Assembly: GCA_964489425.1 (NCBI GenBank)
Contig: CAZAYP010000023.1
Location: forward strand, 1 to 64,000
Direction of reading: 5' to 3'
DNA: 64,000 nucleotides
From: CAZAYP01 sp964489425 [NCBI: uncultured Verrucomicrobiota bacterium]
Lineage (GTDB): Bacteria > Verrucomicrobiota > Kiritimatiellia > RZYC01
Position numbers and translations under genes: made by a program. Position 1 is the stretch's first letter; each line of letters begins with the position of its first letter. Under the pieces are notes generated by a model. It saw only the letters and a program-made list of their open reading frames with translations. It ran no database searches and was not told the DNA's origin. Below, piece after piece: positions 17,231-25,887 of the stretch.

Positions 17231-17321
17231 ACAACCCCGCTCCGAACGCAAGACGCAGAATCGCGTCATCGCCCGGTTCACGGATCGCGTCCACTTCATG
17301 GCCATTCTGGACGAATATTAA
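17223..17321 (+). pseudogene. N-terminal stub of type I restriction subunit HsdR
   Basis: 32 codons. SERKTQNRVIARFTD is the start of many HsdR proteins. The frame then diverges (RVHFMAILDEY) and stops. The ATG overlaps the RhuM stop, as expected of an intact RhuM-hsdR operon that has lost nearly all of hsdR. The following 190 bp up to tmk hold no gene I can support. Confidence 0.6.
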
Positions 17322-17514
17322 CCCACTTGGCGCGAAGACCGTGCCGAACTAAATGAGTTGCCGCTGGCGGCAGAGTGTTGGAAGGAATGAGCCGTCTTGC
17401 AGCCCGGCGCAGCCGCGGAAAAAAGCTTTTCTTTCTTACGCCCCCCCGCTAACGTGCCGCGGTTACATGGATGGAGCACAAGAGCGCTAACAGGCAAACA
17501 ACCCGGCATGGCAG

Positions 17515-18165
17515 ATGACAAAGCGTGGCATATTCATCACGTTTGAGGGCCCGGAAGGCAGCGGCAAAACCACCCAGGCGCGCCGGCTGGAACAGCGCCT
17601 GCAAGCGGCCGGGCAACCGGTGCTGTACACCCGCGAACCCGGCGGCACCCGGACCGGCGAAGCCATTCGCGGCATCCTCCAGCACGACGCGGCCCACGAG
17701 CCGATCGGCGCGGAAACCGAGGTGCTGCTGTTTGCCGCCAGCCGCGCCCAACTGGTGCGGCGCGTGATCCTGCCGGCGCTGGAATCTGGCTGCTGGGTGG
17801 TGTCGGACCGGTTTGCGGACTCCACCACCGTGTACCAGGGGTTTGGCCGCGGCTTCGGCGTGGAAGCCATGCTGACCATCAATGCCTTTGCCATCGGGCC
17901 GGCCACCCCGGACCTCACCATCCTGCTGGACGTGCCCATTGACCTTGGGTTCGCCCGGCTCCACGAGCGGCTGAACAAAACCGGCCAGGCCAAGGACCGG
18001 ATCGAGTTGGAAGACCTCGCTTTCCACGAGCGGGTGCGGCAAGGGTATCTTGACCTGGCGCGGCGCTGGCCGGCCCGGTTTTGCACGGTCAACGGCGCGG
18101 CCGACGAGGCCGCGGTCGCGGAGACCATCTGGGGACGCGTTGCAGGCCTCCTGCGTCCAACCTGA
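17515..18165 (+). CDS. tmk: Thymidylate kinase
   Basis: 216 aa. P-loop FEGPEGSGKTTQARRL, the dTMP-binding YTREPGGTRTGEAIRGIL, CWVVSDRFADSTTVYQGFGRG, and LTILLDVPIDLGFARLHERL. It phosphorylates dTMP to dTDP for DNA synthesis. The start ATG at 17515 gives the usual N-terminus. It is followed closely by holB, a common pairing. Bases 17614-17710 are duplicated at 15927-16023. Confidence 0.97.
   Translation: MTKRGIFITFEGPEGSGKTTQARRLEQRLQAAGQPVLYTREPGGTRTGEAIRGILQHDAAHEPIGAETEVLLFAASRAQLVRRVILPALESGCWVVSDRFADSTTVYQGFGRGFGVEAMLTINAFAIGPATPDLTILLDVPIDLGFARLHERLNKTGQAKDRIELEDLAFHERVRQGYLDLARRWPARFCTVNGAADEAAVAETIWGRVAGLLRPT
17614..17710 (+). repeat. tmk segment duplicated at 15927-16023
   Basis: A 97-base exact match to 15927-16023 in the same orientation. 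This is the functional copy, within intact tmk. Confidence 0.95.
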
Positions 18166-18175
18166 CCTGCGGGCG

Positions 18176-19189
18176 GTGGCCCAGGTCTTCTTCCGCGGGC
18201 TGGCCGCGGACCGGGCCATGCCGGCGTACATCCTGGTGGGCGACCCGCGGCAGGCCGGGCGGGAACTGGCGCGCCTGATCGTGCAATACGTTTACTGCAC
18301 GGCCGCGCAACGGCCGTGCGGGGAATGCCCGGCCTGCGCCCAGGCCGCGGCGTTTGTCCACGCCGACCTGCGCTACTTCGAGCCCGAGAGCAAGAGCCGC
18401 CGCATCACCATCGATAATGCCCGGGAAGCCATCCATTTTCTCCACCTGACCGCCTTTGCGGGCGGGTGGAAAACCGCGGTGCTCATGGGGGCTGACCGGC
18501 TGACGGAAGAGGCCCAGAACGCGCTGCTCAAGGTTCTTGAAGAGCCGCCGTACCGCAGCCTGCTGCTGCTGGTGACCCAGAACCCCGAGGCCCTGCTGCC
18601 GACGATCCGCTCGCGGTGCCACCGCCTGGTGGTCCCCGAAGCCGCGGCGGCGCCCACCGGCGAGTGGGTGCCGGCCCTGGCCGCGATCCTCGGCGACCCG
18701 GCCTTCAACGACCCCATCCGGCGGCTCGCGCTGGTGGGCCAGCTCGAAAAGTTGATCGCGGATCAACTGAAGAAGCTGGACGACTCCAAGGACGGCCCGG
18801 ACACGACGGAACCGGATGACGCGGACGAGTCCGGGGAAGATACCAACCCGGATGAGCCCGCCGCAGACAACCCGATGGCCGACGACAAAGAGGTGCGCCT
18901 GGCCCGGGCCGAGGCGCGCCGCCGCCAACTGCTGGCGGACCTGATGCGCGCGATCCTGCTCTGGCAACGGGATGTGGCGGTCCTGGCGCACGGCGGCGAC
19001 GAGAAGCTGCTGTACTACGCGCAGCACCTGGACGCGCTGCGCCGCCAGGCTTCCGGGCTGAGCGGATCGCAAGCCGTGCAGCGGATGCAGGCCGTGGAGA
19101 CCATGCACCGCCGCCTGGAACGCCTGGCCAAGGCGACCACCACCGTGCTCGACGCCGGCCTGCGCGATATCCTCGCCGGCCCAGCCTGA
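18176..19189 (+). CDS. holB: DNA polymerase III delta' subunit
   Basis: About 337 aa if the GTG at 18176 is used; a TTG at 18140, overlapping tmk, is possible. MPAYILVGDPRQAGRELARLI shows a degenerate P-loop, as usual in delta'. The zinc module CGECPACAQA, the segment KTAVLMGADRLTEEAQNALLKVLEEPP and TIRSRCHRLVVP are clamp-loader signatures. It loads the sliding clamp as the non-ATPase stator. An acidic insert (residues ~195-235) separates the AAA+ part from the C-terminal collar domain. It follows tmk by ten bases. Confidence 0.88.
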   Translation: MAQVFFRGLAADRAMPAYILVGDPRQAGRELARLIVQYVYCTAAQRPCGECPACAQAAAFVHADLRYFEPESKSRRITIDNAREAIHFLHLTAFAGGWKTAVLMGADRLTEEAQNALLKVLEEPPYRSLLLLVTQNPEALLPTIRSRCHRLVVPEAAAAPTGEWVPALAAILGDPAFNDPIRRLALVGQLEKLIADQLKKLDDSKDGPDTTEPDDADESGEDTNPDEPAADNPMADDKEVRLARAEARRRQLLADLMRAILLWQRDVAVLAHGGDEKLLYYAQHLDALRRQASGLSGSQAVQRMQAVETMHRRLERLAKATTTVLDAGLRDILAGPA

Positions 19190-19204
19190 CACGCGCGGGA
19201 TCCG

Positions 19205-20695
19205 CTACCGCCCGCCGGCAGCGGCCAGCGCATCCGGCAGTCGGCACTGACTGCACTGGGCCCGCTCGTTGAGGCAGTAATCCTGGTAGATCTGGATCAA
19301 TCCCTGCTGCCGCAAGCCGGAGCGGTACAGCTTGGGCTGGTGATCCGGCCCCAGCAACGTGGCGGCGGTCCGGCGGATGACGGCGTTATCGCCCTCGCGC
19401 GGGATGGCGCCGAGCAACGCGGCCGGGTCCCGCCCGCCAGGATCCAGGGCCGCCAGGAACGGGACCACCACGTTGGTCACCATGGCCGCGGCCAGCTGCG
19501 GGCCCACCAGGGCCACGCGTTCCGGGCGGCGCGGCGCGGCCAGGGTCAAGTGGTGGTCCCAGAAGGGATCGGCCACTGACTGCAAGTGCTCCAGCAGGCG
19601 CGGCAGCGCCTGGGCCCCGGCCGCGGACACGACGGCTTGCAGCGCCGCCACCGGCGGCTCGGGGCGGGCAAACAGCCGGGCCGCGGCCATGAGCCGGCGC
19701 AAGGGCTGGTTGGCCGGCCGGATGCCGCCGCGCCGCCACTCGCCGGGCGCCATCAAGCCCCCGGGCCAGCGGTCCTTGATCTTCCACCACAAGTCCCAGG
19801 CTTCGCGGACAAAGCGGCGCGAATCCGCCGGCCAGCGGCCGGACGGCCGTTCGGGCAGCAACTGGGCCACGCCGGCCAGCAAGGCATACGCCGCCATGGG
19901 ATTCCCGCCGGATTCGCGGCGCAGCACCTCCAGCGGCACCCGCCGCGCCAGTTGGCGGCAGGGCGTCTTGTTGTGATGGTAGCCCAAGGCGCTGAGATAC
20001 TCCTCGTAGAACACCTGGGCCGGGCGCTCGGTTTCCAGGGCCGCGGCCAGGCGCGCGGCCTTGCGGCGCAGGCGCTCCTCGCCCGCGGCATCCAGCAGGC
20101 GGCCGACCTGGTCTGCGGGCCAGGTTTGCAGGCGCAAGGCGCAGGGAGTGGGCGCAGCCGGGAACCCCAGCGGATAGGCGGCAAGGTCGATGCTCTCGAA
20201 GCTGAAACAAGGGTTGGCGGCCAGCGCATCGCGCAACGCGATGTGGATGGCACCGGCGGGGAACTGATCCGGGACAGGCGCGCCGGGAAAATAGGTCACG
20301 TGCACGCGCACACCGGCATAGCGCGGATCGCGGGCATGGCCGTGGGCCTGCCAGTCGCCGGGCGCCACGTGGATCTCCACGTCGCCCGCCATGCGGCGGC
20401 CCTCGGCGCCGACCCGCAGGGCTGCGCCGAGAAAGTCGGGCCCGGCCCCCTGGTTCCAGGTGCCGGGGTACTCCACGACCACCGGCTCGCCATCCAGCGT
20501 CAGCAGGGTGGCCGGCCGCAGGCGGTCATCGGCCCAGACACATTGCAGGTGGCGCTCGGCATAGAGGAAGCGGCGGATGGCGCGGGGCGCCTCGGCCACG
20601 CGGCCGGCCGCGGGCGCGCCCAAGGCGCGGTAGAAGGCCGCGCGCGGAAAAATATCCAAGCCCGCCTCCGCATACGCGGTGATCCCTTTTTTCAT
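19205..20695 (-). CDS. DUF2851 family protein
   Basis: 496 aa from the ATG at 20695, preceded by AGGAGGCGGC; a longer in-frame extension lacks a ribosome site. ERHLQCVWADDRL, YPGTWNQGAGPDFLGAALRVG, GDVEIHVAPGDWQAHGHARDPRY and VHVTYFPG match the N-terminal half of DUF2851. The C-terminal GLIQIYQDYCLNERAQCSQC is the family's conserved cysteine tail. It is found mainly in Bacteroidota, Chlorobiota and PVC bacteria; the function is unknown. The gene is convergent with holB (15-bp gap). Confidence 0.85.
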   Translation of the reverse strand: MKKGITAYAEAGLDIFPRAAFYRALGAPAAGRVAEAPRAIRRFLYAERHLQCVWADDRLRPATLLTLDGEPVVVEYPGTWNQGAGPDFLGAALRVGAEGRRMAGDVEIHVAPGDWQAHGHARDPRYAGVRVHVTYFPGAPVPDQFPAGAIHIALRDALAANPCFSFESIDLAAYPLGFPAAPTPCALRLQTWPADQVGRLLDAAGEERLRRKAARLAAALETERPAQVFYEEYLSALGYHHNKTPCRQLARRVPLEVLRRESGGNPMAAYALLAGVAQLLPERPSGRWPADSRRFVREAWDLWWKIKDRWPGGLMAPGEWRRGGIRPANQPLRRLMAAARLFARPEPPVAALQAVVSAAGAQALPRLLEHLQSVADPFWDHHLTLAAPRRPERVALVGPQLAAAMVTNVVVPFLAALDPGGRDPAALLGAIPREGDNAVIRRTAATLLGPDHQPKLYRSGLRQQGLIQIYQDYCLNERAQCSQCRLPDALAAAGGR

Positions 20696-20857
20696 GGTGC
20701 CGCCTCCTGTTGCCCGCCGGGCGCGCCGGGTCCGGGCACGGCCCGGTGCCAGCACGGTCCCTTGATCCTAAAATATAGAAGCCGCCCGCTTGACTATCCG
20801 TCCCACTGCTTCATAATGACACGCCGGTTGGCCGGTGGAAATGAAAAAGCAGCAGCT

Positions 20858-21802
20858 GTGATTAAAGTCAGCCATTTAACAAAAAATTTCGGCCGCAAGG
20901 TGGCGGTGAACGATATTTCGTTCGAGGTCGCCCGCGGGGAGATTGTCGGGTTCCTGGGCCCCAACGGGGCCGGCAAAACCACGACCCTGCGGATTATCTG
21001 CGGCTATTTTCCGCCCACCGGCGGCGATGTGACCGTGGCCGGATGGGACGTGCGCACCGACTCGCTGGCCGTGCGGCGGCAGATCGGGTACCTGCCCGAA
21101 ACCGTGCCGCTGTACCCGGAAATGCGCGTGGATGAGTACCTGGGGTTCCGGGCGGGCCTCAAGGGTGTTCCGCCCAAGCTGCTGCGCCGGCAGGTGGCGG
21201 AAGTCAAAGAGCGCTGCGGTTTGAAGGAAGACGGCCGCCGGATCATTGGCCAGTTGTCCAAGGGGTACCGCCAGCGGGTGGGCCTGGCCGATACGCTGCT
21301 GCATGATCCGGCCGTGCTGATCCTCGACGAGCCCACCATCGGGCTGGACCCCAACCAGTTGCGCCTGGCGCGGGACCTGATCCGCCAGCTCGCGGAGCGG
21401 CACACCGTGCTGCTTTCGACGCACATCCTGCCGGAGGTGGAACTGACCTGCCAGCGGGTGCTGATCATCAACGAAGGCCGGATCGTGGCCGCCGACACGC
21501 CGGCCAACCTGCGCGAGCGCATGCACCAGGCCACCTGCGTGGTGACCGAGCTGCACGCGCCGCCGCCCGAGGCGCGGGCGCTGCTGGGCGCGCTGCCCGA
21601 AGTCATCAGCGTGACCTCGGACGACCAGGAACCCTGGACTCGCTACCGGATCGAGTGCCCGCGGCGCGTGGACCTGCGGCAGAACGTGTTTGAGCTGGCG
21701 GTGCGGCGCAACTGGAAAATGCGCGAGCTCAAGCTGGAGAAAACCTCCCTGGAAGAAGTGTTTGTCAACCTGACCGGCGGCGCCGAGGAGCCGGCCGCAT
21801 GA
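20858..21802 (+). CDS. ABC transporter ATP-binding protein (GldA-like)
   Basis: 314 aa from the GTG at 20858, giving VIKVSHLTKNFG; an ATG at 20816 would add 14 residues. Walker A GPNGAGKTTTLRI, signature LSKGYRQRVGLADTL and Walker B AVLILDEPTIGLDPNQ. A C-terminal ~80-residue extension is typical of the CcmA/GldA group. It energises the ABC-2 permease encoded next, whose start overlaps its stop by ATGA. With the two following genes it matches the Gld-type exporter complex associated with gliding motility in Bacteroidota, but widespread elsewhere. Confidence 0.93.
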   Translation: MIKVSHLTKNFGRKVAVNDISFEVARGEIVGFLGPNGAGKTTTLRIICGYFPPTGGDVTVAGWDVRTDSLAVRRQIGYLPETVPLYPEMRVDEYLGFRAGLKGVPPKLLRRQVAEVKERCGLKEDGRRIIGQLSKGYRQRVGLADTLLHDPAVLILDEPTIGLDPNQLRLARDLIRQLAERHTVLLSTHILPEVELTCQRVLIINEGRIVAADTPANLRERMHQATCVVTELHAPPPEARALLGALPEVISVTSDDQEPWTRYRIECPRRVDLRQNVFELAVRRNWKMRELKLEKTSLEEVFVNLTGGAEEPAA

Positions 21803-22545
21803 GGGCATGGTATGTCTTGTGGCGGCGCGAGCTGGCGGCGTTTTTTCTCGCGCCCATGGCCTACGTGCTGATGTTTTTTTTCCTGCTGTTCATGGGGTTC
21901 AGCTTCTGGTTCCTGGTGGACATGCTGGCCGGCGGCATCGTGAGCGCCGGCATCATGCGGATCCTTTTCGGGGAGAGCCTGTTTTTCTGGATCGCGATGC
22001 TCATGACCGCGCCGGTCATCACCATGCGCGCCTTTGCCGAGGAGAAGCGCTCCGGCGCCATCGAGACCCTGCTGACGGCGCCGGTCTCCGACACGGCCAT
22101 TGTCATGGCCAAGTATGCCGCGGCCGTGACGGTCTTCATCGCGATGTGGCTGCCCACCCTGGCGTATGGGTATGTGCTGCGGCATTTCGATGCGGCCATG
22201 ACCGTGGACCTGGTGCCGCTGCTGACCGGCTACTGCGGGGCGTTTCTCATCGGCGGTTTCTTTATCGCCATCGGCATCTTTGCCTCGGTGCTGACGCGCA
22301 ACCAGGTGGTGGCGGCGATCATCTGCTTTGTGCTCAACAGCCTCTTTTTTTTCCTTGGGTTCGTGCCGTTCCTGACGCGCAGCGAGACCGTGCGCGACCT
22401 GGTGGCCTACGTTTCGGCGGTCATGCACATGATGGATTTCGCCCAAGGCATCGTGGATACCCAGCCGCTGGTTTTTTACACGTCGGGCATCGTGTTTGTG
22501 CTGTTCCTGGCGATTAAGGCCCTGGAGTCGCGGAACTGGAAATAG
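21799..22545 (+). CDS. ABC-2 type permease (GldF-like)
   Basis: 248 aa with six predicted membrane segments. The N-terminus reads VLWRRELAAFFLAPMAYVLMFFFLLFMGF. The cytoplasmic loop TMRAFAEEKRSGAIETLLTAPVSD is the conserved ABC-2 coupling segment. It ends ALESRNWK, close to GldF and NosY-like proteins. It pairs with the upstream ATPase. The GldG-like gene starts three bases after its stop. Confidence 0.93.
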   Translation: MRAWYVLWRRELAAFFLAPMAYVLMFFFLLFMGFSFWFLVDMLAGGIVSAGIMRILFGESLFFWIAMLMTAPVITMRAFAEEKRSGAIETLLTAPVSDTAIVMAKYAAAVTVFIAMWLPTLAYGYVLRHFDAAMTVDLVPLLTGYCGAFLIGGFFIAIGIFASVLTRNQVVAAIICFVLNSLFFFLGFVPFLTRSETVRDLVAYVSAVMHMMDFAQGIVDTQPLVFYTSGIVFVLFLAIKALESRNWK

Positions 22546-22548
22546 GCC

Positions 22549-24030
22549 ATGAAGGAACCCACCGACGCCCAACTGAGCATCCGCCGCCACCGTGGCTGGC
22601 GGCTGCTTTTTGGCCTGAATACCCTGGCCGCCACGCTCCTGCTGGGCCTCCTGCTGCTCATGGCCAACTACCTTTCCTACCGCCACTTCGCCCGCTGGGA
22701 TCTCAGCCGCACCCGGTTCTACAGCCTGTCAGCCAAAACCCAGCAACTGCTGGCCGGCCTGACCAACCGGGTGGACGTGATCGCGTTCCTGGCCGCCGAC
22801 AACCCGCTCTACCGCGACATCCAGTCCCTGCTGAAGGAATACCGCTACCACACCCGCCAACTGCACGTCGAATGGGTCGACCCCTTGCGCAACCTGGCGC
22901 GGGCCGAGGACCTGGCCGGCCAGTACGAGGTCGACAAGCCCAACGCGGTCATCTTCGCCGCCCAGGGGCGGAAAAAAATTGTCACCATGGATGATATGGC
23001 CGACTACGCGGTCAATCCCGTGGACCCCGCCCAGGGCTCGATGCTCAAGGCGTTCAAGGGCGAACAGGCGTTTTCGTCCGCCATCCACGCGGTCACCCAG
23101 GATCGCCAGCCCATCGTTTACACCCTGCGGGGGCACGGCGAAGAAGACCTGGACGACCATGACCCGCGCACCGGCTACTCGATCCTCGGCCGCGAAATGC
23201 GCCACGACAACATCGAGATCCGGCCCTTCCAGTTTGGCGAGCAAGCCGCCATTCCCAAGGACTGCGACCTGCTGCTCCTGCTGGCGCCGGCCAAGAAATT
23301 CTCGCAGGAGGAACTCAGCCGGATCGACCAGTACCTGGAGCAAAACGGCCGCCTGCTGGCGCTGATCGACTCGTTCAGCGAGACCGGCCTGGAGCCGCTG
23401 CTGGAAAAATGGGGCCTGCGCCTGGGCCAGGACATGGTCCTGGACAAAACCCGCACGCTCAGCGGGCACGAGATCTTCATCACGCGTTTTGAGCCCCACC
23501 CGATCACCGACCGGTTGCGCGGCATCACGTCCATCCTCTACATGCCGCGTTCCGTGGAGCCCCTGGCGCTGCCGGAAGACGCCGCCAACCCCGCGGATCG
23601 GCCGCGCGCCTGGCCGCTGGCCGTGACCTCGCCGCAAGGCTGGGCCGAGTCCGACATCCAGGCCACCGCGTTCGACTTTGATCCGGCGCGCGATCGCCCC
23701 GGCCCCGTGACTTTGGCGGCGGCCGCCGAACGCGGCCCGATCCAGGGCATGGACGTGCGCCTGCGGCCCACGCGCCTGGTGGTGGTGGGCGACTCGGGGT
23801 TTGTGTCCAACGCGGCCATGACCGGCGGCGACCTGGACTTGTTCATGAGCGCGCTCAACTGGCTGTTGGAACGCCAGAGCCTCATGGCGATTGCCCCCAA
23901 GCCGCTGGAGGTTATCAAGCTGATGATGGACACGGTCGAATTGCGCGCCATCTTCGCGTTGGCGGCCGGTGGGATTCCGCTGCTGGTCGGGTTGGCCGGC
24001 CTGCTGGTCTGGGCCCGGCGAAGGCGCTAG
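22549..24030 (+). CDS. GldG-like ABC-associated membrane protein
   Basis: 493 aa. An N-terminal membrane anchor (LLFGLNTLAATLLLGLLLLMANYLS) is followed by the family-typical HFARWDLSRTRFYSLSAKTQQLLAGL. A large periplasmic domain includes YTLRGHGEEDLDDHDPRTGYS and LLLLAPAKKFSQEELSRIDQYLEQNGRLLALID. A C-terminal membrane segment ends in WARRRR. This is the GldG/ABC-2-associated architecture (DUF4350-like). The partner genes lie either side, so it is the third part of one export complex. Confidence 0.9.
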   Translation: MKEPTDAQLSIRRHRGWRLLFGLNTLAATLLLGLLLLMANYLSYRHFARWDLSRTRFYSLSAKTQQLLAGLTNRVDVIAFLAADNPLYRDIQSLLKEYRYHTRQLHVEWVDPLRNLARAEDLAGQYEVDKPNAVIFAAQGRKKIVTMDDMADYAVNPVDPAQGSMLKAFKGEQAFSSAIHAVTQDRQPIVYTLRGHGEEDLDDHDPRTGYSILGREMRHDNIEIRPFQFGEQAAIPKDCDLLLLLAPAKKFSQEELSRIDQYLEQNGRLLALIDSFSETGLEPLLEKWGLRLGQDMVLDKTRTLSGHEIFITRFEPHPITDRLRGITSILYMPRSVEPLALPEDAANPADRPRAWPLAVTSPQGWAESDIQATAFDFDPARDRPGPVTLAAAAERGPIQGMDVRLRPTRLVVVGDSGFVSNAAMTGGDLDLFMSALNWLLERQSLMAIAPKPLEVIKLMMDTVELRAIFALAAGGIPLLVGLAGLLVWARRRR

Positions 24031-24032
24031 CC

Positions 24033-25883
24033 GTGAAGTGGCGTTCCACGCTGGTGCTGCTGGTGGGCGTTGTGGCGCTGGGCCTGTTTATCGGCCTGCG
24101 CGAACGCCACCTGCCCGGAAGCGCTACCCGCCAGGACCAGGCGCGGCGCATCCTGACCACGGATCCCCAGCGCATCGACCACCTCCGGATCATGGCCGGC
24201 GACTCCGGGCTGGACTGCGCGCGCGAAAACGGGGTGTGGATGCTGCGGGCCCCGGTCGCCTACCCCGCCAACGCCGGCGTGATCGAACGGTTTCTTGCCA
24301 GCCTCGAACGGGTCGAAAGCGCGGGCTATATCGACGAGGAGGAAATGGCGCGCCGCAAGCTGACCCTGGCCAGCTACGGCCTGCAGTCGCCGCGGGCGGT
24401 CATCACCCTGGACGGGCCGGACGGGATCCGCAAGATCACCCTGGGAGGCAAATCGCCCGTGGGCGGCCAGGTCTACGCCCAGGTGCAGGGCGTGCCCGGG
24501 GTCCTGATCGTTCCGGAAACGCTGCTGGACCTGCTCCCGCCGGACAGCTATGCGCTGTGCGAGCGCCGCCTGATGGCCACGGACATCCAACGCGTGCGCC
24601 GGCTCGGCCTGCAACGGCCGGAGGGGTACCTGCAACTCGCCCGCGACGCGGACCGCAACTGGGTCGTGGAGCAACCGCTGACCACCGCCGCCGAAGGCCA
24701 GCGGGTCTTGAACCTGCTGCGCGAGTTGGCCGCCTGCCAGATCCTTGACTTTGTCGGCGAAGGCTCCGAGTCGCTCGCCGTCTACGGCCTGGCGGATCCC
24801 AAGGTAAAGGCCTCCTGGTGGCTGGAAGGCTCAGAAAAAAGCCAGACCCTGCTGCTGGGCAACCCGGTACCCGAGCAGGCTGACCGCTTCTATGCCAAGT
24901 GGGATCACAGCCCCCTGGTGTTCACCGTGCCGCGCTCCGCGTGGGACACGCTCCAGGTCAAGCTCGACCAGCTGCGCGGCAGCAACCTGCTGGCCTTGAC
25001 GCCGGCGCGCGTCAGCGCGGTGCGCATCACGCAGGGCGAACGCAGCCTGCTGCTGCAACGCGAACCCACGGGGGGTTGGCACATGCTCCAGCCGGCAACC
25101 GAACCAGCCGATCCGGAACGGGCCACCAGCCTGGTGGAAGAATGGGCCCGCGCACAGATCGCCTCGTTTGTCGACAACCCCGCTGAACCCCCGGAGAATT
25201 ATGGGTTTGGGCCCGACGATATCCGCATCACGTTTACCCAGGCCGGGCCGGCAGCCGGGGCCGACGAAACCACCACCACGGTCCAAATCAGTTCCCGCCT
25301 GCTGCAAAACGGATTTATCCTGGCCCGGGTCGATGAAGGCGCCACGTTCTACCAAATCCCGGATGCCGTAATCCGGACCGTGTCCCTTGACCCGCTGTTT
25401 TACCGCCAGCGCCGCGTGCTGGACCTGGTGGAAACCGATATCCGCGCCATCACCCTGCGCCGTTGGGATGGCGAGCAGGGCTTGTCCCGCCCGGACGCCA
25501 CGGCGCCGTTTACCGTCACCAACAACCCGACCGAAGCCCGGCCGGATCCGGAGGCGGTGGCCGGCCTGCTGGCGGCCGTGACCGGCCTGCAAGCCCAGCG
25601 CTACGTCACGGCGGATAGCCGCACCTGGTCCGGGTTCGGCCTGGAGCCGCCGCGCGCCGAGATCACGTTGGGGCTGCGGGGCGCCGCCGGGATCGCCCGC
25701 ACGATCCTGATCGGCAACACCCTGCCCGAAGGCGGCGCGTATGCCATGATCCGCGGCCAGGACGTGGTCTTTGTGCTGGACGCTGCCGATCTCGCCGCCC
25801 TGACCCGCAGCCTGTGGCTGCCGCCGGCCCCGGACGCCCCCCCCACCCCCACCCCGGTCCGCCCAACCCCGCCCGGCGGCTGA
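24033..25883 (+). CDS. DUF4340 domain protein
   Basis: 616 aa from the GTG at 24033, two bases after the previous stop. An N-terminal anchor (STLVLLVGVVALGLFIGL) precedes repeats of the DUF4340 unit, e.g. LASYGLQSPRAVITLDGPDGIRKITLGGK, LAVYGLADPKVKASWWLEG and WSGFGLEPPRAEITLGL, so at least three copies of the 'GL-x-P-x-a-x-i-x-l' module are present. The C-terminus is a Pro/Thr tail (TPTPVRPTPPGG). It always travels with GldA/F/G-like genes. The role is presumed structural, in the periplasm. Confidence 0.9.
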   Translation: MKWRSTLVLLVGVVALGLFIGLRERHLPGSATRQDQARRILTTDPQRIDHLRIMAGDSGLDCARENGVWMLRAPVAYPANAGVIERFLASLERVESAGYIDEEEMARRKLTLASYGLQSPRAVITLDGPDGIRKITLGGKSPVGGQVYAQVQGVPGVLIVPETLLDLLPPDSYALCERRLMATDIQRVRRLGLQRPEGYLQLARDADRNWVVEQPLTTAAEGQRVLNLLRELAACQILDFVGEGSESLAVYGLADPKVKASWWLEGSEKSQTLLLGNPVPEQADRFYAKWDHSPLVFTVPRSAWDTLQVKLDQLRGSNLLALTPARVSAVRITQGERSLLLQREPTGGWHMLQPATEPADPERATSLVEEWARAQIASFVDNPAEPPENYGFGPDDIRITFTQAGPAAGADETTTTVQISSRLLQNGFILARVDEGATFYQIPDAVIRTVSLDPLFYRQRRVLDLVETDIRAITLRRWDGEQGLSRPDATAPFTVTNNPTEARPDPEAVAGLLAAVTGLQAQRYVTADSRTWSGFGLEPPRAEITLGLRGAAGIARTILIGNTLPEGGAYAMIRGQDVVFVLDAADLAALTRSLWLPPAPDAPPTPTPVRPTPPGG

Positions 25884-25887
25884 CCCC

